Source: Burkholderiales bacterium
GTDB lineage: Bacteria > Pseudomonadota > Gammaproteobacteria > Burkholderiales > Ga0077523
Direction: 5' to 3'
DNA length: 9,691 bases
Assembly: GCA_025459035.1 (NCBI GenBank)
Contig: JALORJ010000067.1
Location: 1-9,691, forward strand
Positions 6,971-9,691 of the stretch are shown piece by piece (position 1 is the stretch's first letter; every line of letters begins with the position of its first letter). A program made the translations under genes and the position numbers. The notes under the pieces were generated by a model that made no database searches, was not told where the DNA came from, and saw nothing but the letters and a program-made list of their open reading frames with translations.

Positions 6971-6999
6971 CTTTGCCGCGCCACCCTGTCTGCAGCCGC

Positions 7000-8379
7000 A
7001 TGAATCCAGTGTTCGACGTCGCGGTCATCGGCGGGGGCGTGGTCGGCTGTGCCGTGCTGCGCCGCTTCGCGCTCGGCGGGCTGCGCGCAGTGCTGCTCGA
7101 GCGCGGCGGCGACCTGCTGTCGGGCGCCAGCAAGGCCAACAGCGCGCTGCTGCACACCGGCTTCGACGCGCCGCCGGGCAGCCTCGAGGTCGCGTGCATG
7201 CAGGCCGGGTATCGCGAGTACCTCGCGATCCACGAGCGCTTCGGTCTGCCGCTGATGCGCACCGGCGGTGTGGTGGTGGCGTGGACCGCCGACGAGGCCG
7301 CGCGTCTGGACGCGATCGTCGCGCAGGCGCACGCCAACGGCGTCGCCGACGTGCAGCGCATCGATCTGCCCGCGTTGTACCGGCGCGAGCCCAACCTCGC
7401 ACCCGGCGCCACCGGTGCGGTCGAGGTCCCCGGCGAGCACGTGATCGACGCCTGGTCCGCCCCGCTCGCCTACGCGCTGCAGGCGATCGCGCACGGCGCG
7501 CAGGTCCGCCGCCGCTGCGAGGTCCAGGGCGGCGAGCGCGAGCGCGACCGCTGGGTGCTCGCGACCTCGCAGGGGCCGGTCGAGGCGGCAGTGGTCGTGA
7601 ACTGCGCCGGCCTGCACGGCGACCATGTCGAGCGCATCGCGCGCACGCCGCCGTTCGAGATCCGGCCGCGCAAGGGCCAGTTCGTGGTCTTCGACAAGCC
7701 GGCCTTCGATCTGGTGCAGTCGATCGTGCTGCCGGTGCCGACGGAACGCACCAAGGGCGTGGTGGTGTGCCGGACCGCGTACGGCAACCTGCTGGTCGGG
7801 CCGACGGCCGAGGAACAGAGCGACCGCGACCACGCGAGCGTCGACCACGACGCCCTCGAAGCCCTGATCGCGAAGGGCCGCGCGCTCGTCCCCGCGCTCG
7901 CCGACCACGGCGTCAACGCGGTCTACGCAGGGCTGCGCCCGGCGACCGAGCGCAAGGAGTACCGCATCGAAGCCCTGCCCGACCGCGGCTGGATCGGCGT
8001 CGGTGGCATCCGCTCGACCGGGCTCACGGCGGCGCTCGGCATCGCGCAGCACGTGGCGGCGCTGCACGTCGACCACTTCGGACCGCTGCGCGGCGACGTC
8101 GAACCGATCTGGACGCCCGTGCCGAACCTCTGCGAGGCGCGGCCCCGGCGGTGGCAGCAGGCCGACCCCGGCGAGATCGTGTGCCACTGCGAACTGGTCA
8201 CCGCGCACGAGATCGACGCGGCGCTGTCCGGCCCCTTGCCGGCGGGTGACCTGGGCGGGCTCAAGCGCCGCACGCGCTGCATGATGGGCCGCTGCCAAGG
8301 TTTCTACTGCACATGGCGCGTGATGCAGCTCGCCGCGGGTCGGCTGCCGGACGGGCCGACCGTCGCGCTCGCGGCATGA
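7000..8379 (+). CDS. FAD-dependent oxidoreductase, glycerol-3-phosphate-dehydrogenase-like, with C-terminal BFD-type [2Fe-2S] domain
   Basis: A 459-residue protein. The N-terminal FAD-binding Rossmann motif is VAVIGGGVVG (Gly11, Gly13, Gly16), in a DAO-type fold that continues with SGASKANSALLHTGFD and the later GIRSTGLTAALGIA flavin-contact stretch. The C-terminal part (about 390-440) carries cysteines Cys395, Cys397, Cys427, Cys432 and Cys437 in a CxC...CxxxxCxxxxC arrangement, typical of a BFD-like [2Fe-2S] domain. This architecture is that of the GlpA-related dehydrogenases in Thermotoga and Clostridium (for example TM1432), which occur next to a second FAD protein and a glycerol kinase, as here. 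It probably oxidises glycerol 3-phosphate or a related phosphorylated polyol and passes electrons to its partner. A distantly related 2-hydroxyacid or amino-acid substrate cannot be excluded. The start at 7000 begins directly with the FAD domain; no clear Shine-Dalgarno sequence is seen. Confidence 0.85.
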   Translation: MNPVFDVAVIGGGVVGCAVLRRFALGGLRAVLLERGGDLLSGASKANSALLHTGFDAPPGSLEVACMQAGYREYLAIHERFGLPLMRTGGVVVAWTADEAARLDAIVAQAHANGVADVQRIDLPALYRREPNLAPGATGAVEVPGEHVIDAWSAPLAYALQAIAHGAQVRRRCEVQGGERERDRWVLATSQGPVEAAVVVNCAGLHGDHVERIARTPPFEIRPRKGQFVVFDKPAFDLVQSIVLPVPTERTKGVVVCRTAYGNLLVGPTAEEQSDRDHASVDHDALEALIAKGRALVPALADHGVNAVYAGLRPATERKEYRIEALPDRGWIGVGGIRSTGLTAALGIAQHVAALHVDHFGPLRGDVEPIWTPVPNLCEARPRRWQQADPGEIVCHCELVTAHEIDAALSGPLPAGDLGGLKRRTRCMMGRCQGFYCTWRVMQLAAGRLPDGPTVALAA

Positions 8380-8410
8380 CCCCGGCGTCGACCGGCGCAC
8401 GCGCGCACCG

Positions 8411-9652
8411 ATGCACGACGTCCTGATCCTCGGCGCCGGGCCGGCGGGGCTGTCGGCGGCGATCGAACTGCGCCGCGCCGGGGTGCGCGATGTCGTGGTG
8501 CTCGAACGCGAGCAGACGGCCGGAGGGGTGCCACGGCATTGCGGCCACCCCGGCTTCGGCTGGCGCGAGTTCCGTCGCGTGCTCGGCGGGCCCGACTACG
8601 CGCGTCGCCTCGTGCGTGCGGCCGACGGCGTGGACGTACGCACCGGGCACACCGTCGTGCGCCTCGGCCGCGACGGCGTCGTCGACGTCGTCGCTCCGCG
8701 CGGCCCCGCGACGCTGCAGGCGCGTCGCGTGCTGCTCGCGCTGGGCACCCGCGAGATGCCGCGGGCCGCGCGGCTCGTGTCCGGCACGCGTCCATGGGGG
8801 GTGTTCACCACCGGTGCGCTGCAGCAGCTCGTGTACCTCGCCCACCAGCGCCCGTGCACCCGTGCGGTGATCGTCGGCACCGAGCTGGTCAGCTTCTCGA
8901 ACCTCATGACGATGCGCCATGCCGGCATCCGCCCCGTCGCGATGATCGAACCCGGGCCGCGCATCGTCGCGCCGCGCGTCGGCGGCGTGGTCGCGCGCCT
9001 CGCGTTCGGGGCGCGTGTGCACGTGCGCACCGAGGTTGTCGCCGTGCACGGCACGCACCGGGTCGAAGGCGTCGAGATCGCGCACGCCGACGGCACGCGC
9101 GCGACGCTCGCGTGCGACGGCGTCGTGTTCAGCGGCCGCTTCGTGCCCGAGACCGCGATCGTGCGCCCGAGCCACGTCGCGCTCGACCCGCACACCGGCG
9201 GGCCGCGCGTCGACCAGTACGGCCGCACCGACGACCCGGCGATCTTCGCGGCGGGCAATCTGCTGCGCCCGGTCGAGGCGTCGTGGACTGCGTGGGACGA
9301 AGGCCGCCGCGTCGCGCGCGCGATCGCGGCGAGCCTGCACGGCACGCTGCCGCCGGCCGCGTCGCACGTCGCGCTCGCGCCCGTCGACCCCGTGCGCTAC
9401 GCGTGCCCGCAGCAGCTCGCGCTGCCGGCGCCGCTGCCGGCGGCGCTGCCGGTCAACGTGCGCGTTCGCGCGCCGATCCGCGGGCGGCTGCGCGCCGCGA
9501 TCGGCCCGCGCGAGCTGTGGCGCGCCGATCGGCTGTGGCTTCCCGAGCGGCGCACGCTGATCCCGCTCGACGCGGCGACGCTCGGGCTGTCCGCCGACGG
9601 CGCGCCGGCACGCGTCGACATCACCCTCGAGTCCACCGCGAACCATGGCTGA
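8411..9652 (+). CDS. NAD(P)/FAD-dependent oxidoreductase, partner subunit (TM1433-like)
   Basis: A 413-residue protein. It starts with the FAD motif VLILGAGPAGLSAA (Gly8, Gly10, Gly13), followed by GGVPRHCGHPGFG (Cys44), a stretch typical of this group. A second nucleotide-binding region begins at VIVGTELVSFS (from residue 153) in degenerate form, and the flavin-closing motif DDPAIFAAGNLLRP lies near 272-288. After about residue 340 comes a beta-rich tail with VRVRAPIRGRL. In Thermotoga/Clostridium clusters the corresponding protein lies directly after the GlpA-like dehydrogenase and is thought to carry electrons onward from it. It starts 31 bases after the preceding stop and its 3' end overlaps the next gene by 8 bases, so the three genes form one transcript. 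The small DUF1667 protein that usually follows in those clusters is not found here. No substrate can be read from the sequence. Confidence 0.83.
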   Translation: MHDVLILGAGPAGLSAAIELRRAGVRDVVVLEREQTAGGVPRHCGHPGFGWREFRRVLGGPDYARRLVRAADGVDVRTGHTVVRLGRDGVVDVVAPRGPATLQARRVLLALGTREMPRAARLVSGTRPWGVFTTGALQQLVYLAHQRPCTRAVIVGTELVSFSNLMTMRHAGIRPVAMIEPGPRIVAPRVGGVVARLAFGARVHVRTEVVAVHGTHRVEGVEIAHADGTRATLACDGVVFSGRFVPETAIVRPSHVALDPHTGGPRVDQYGRTDDPAIFAAGNLLRPVEASWTAWDEGRRVARAIAASLHGTLPPAASHVALAPVDPVRYACPQQLALPAPLPAALPVNVRVRAPIRGRLRAAIGPRELWRADRLWLPERRTLIPLDAATLGLSADGAPARVDITLESTANHG

Positions 9653-9691
9653 AGAGCATCAGCGCTACGTCGTCGGCATCGATCAGGGCAC
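9645..9691 (+). CDS. FGGY-family carbohydrate kinase (glycerol-kinase-like), N-terminus only
   Basis: The ATG at 9645 lies inside the end of the preceding gene, whose TGA is 9650-9652. The 15 complete codons plus the final AC give RYVVGIDQG followed by what must be Thr. YVVGIDQGT is the phosphate-binding start of FGGY sugar kinases. The Gln in DQGT is most typical of glycerol kinase, whereas xylulokinases usually have DxGT with another residue. The gene runs off the window, so substrate and completeness are unknown. Its coupling to a GlpA-like dehydrogenase supports a kinase that makes glycerol 3-phosphate or a similar polyol phosphate. Confidence 0.72.
   Translation, partial: MAEEHQRYVVGIDQG

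Noticed and set aside
5205..7412. A 735-codon open frame on the minus strand across the permease and dehydrogenase genes
   Set aside because: It crosses an intergenic region and two clear genes, and its translation is Arg/Asp/His-rich without any domain. It is a base-composition artefact.
8376..8426. A 16-codon ORF whose ATG overlaps the stop of the GlpA-like gene and which ends inside the next gene
   Set aside because: It could couple translation across the 31-base gap, but an ATGA of this kind is common by chance and the peptide has no features.
1..9691. Microcompartment shell genes, CRISPR arrays, transposases, tRNA or rRNA genes
   Set aside because: I looked for them and saw no sequence supporting any of these.

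Overview
The window is very GC-rich (clearly above two-thirds G+C by eye), with strong G/C preference at third codon positions, and every supported gene lies on the + strand. The left edge carries the end of a PEP-CTERM surface/exopolysaccharide-associated protein. This sorting signal is confined to Gram-negative bacteria with an exosortase. Together with the base composition it suggests a high-GC proteobacterium, probably a betaproteobacterium (Burkholderiales-like). That assignment is an inference.

Layout: (1) 2-301, C-terminal end of a PEP-CTERM protein, followed by a strong hairpin. (2) 406-5089, three tightly packed genes joined by ATGA start/stop overlaps: eutA (reactivase of ethanolamine ammonia-lyase), a single ORF fusing the large (EutB) and small (EutC) subunits of adenosylcobalamin-dependent ethanolamine ammonia-lyase, and a 2-oxoglutarate/Fe(II)-dependent oxygenase of the isopenicillin-N-synthase-like family. 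(3) 5090-5348, a regulatory gap with a hairpin, an inverted repeat and a good candidate sigma-54 promoter. (4) 5349-6881, an APC-superfamily amino-acid/amine permease. (5) 6882-6999, a gap with an 11-bp-stem hairpin. (6) 7000-9691, an FAD-dependent glycerol-3-phosphate-dehydrogenase-like protein with a BFD-type [2Fe-2S] tail, a second FAD/NAD(P) oxidoreductase, and the first codons of an FGGY-type (glycerol-kinase-like) sugar kinase that runs off the window.

How it may work together: the permease would import an amino alcohol or related amine, the oxygenase may hydroxylate or dealkylate it, and the B12 lyase would deaminate it to an aldehyde, with EutA exchanging damaged cobalamin. The second half looks like a kinase plus flavin/iron-sulfur dehydrogenase module of the Thermotoga/Clostridium glycerol-3-phosphate type. 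No bacterial microcompartment shell genes, aldehyde dehydrogenase or alcohol dehydrogenase are seen in the window.

The most notable points are the EutB-EutC fusion without the usual EutC N-terminal extension, and the loss in EutB of the aspartate that contacts the substrate amino group in the E. coli enzyme (Asp362, here Ala385) while the other four polar substrate contacts are kept. This makes a substrate other than plain ethanolamine a real possibility. Comparisons with E. coli proteins are from memory, not from an alignment run here.
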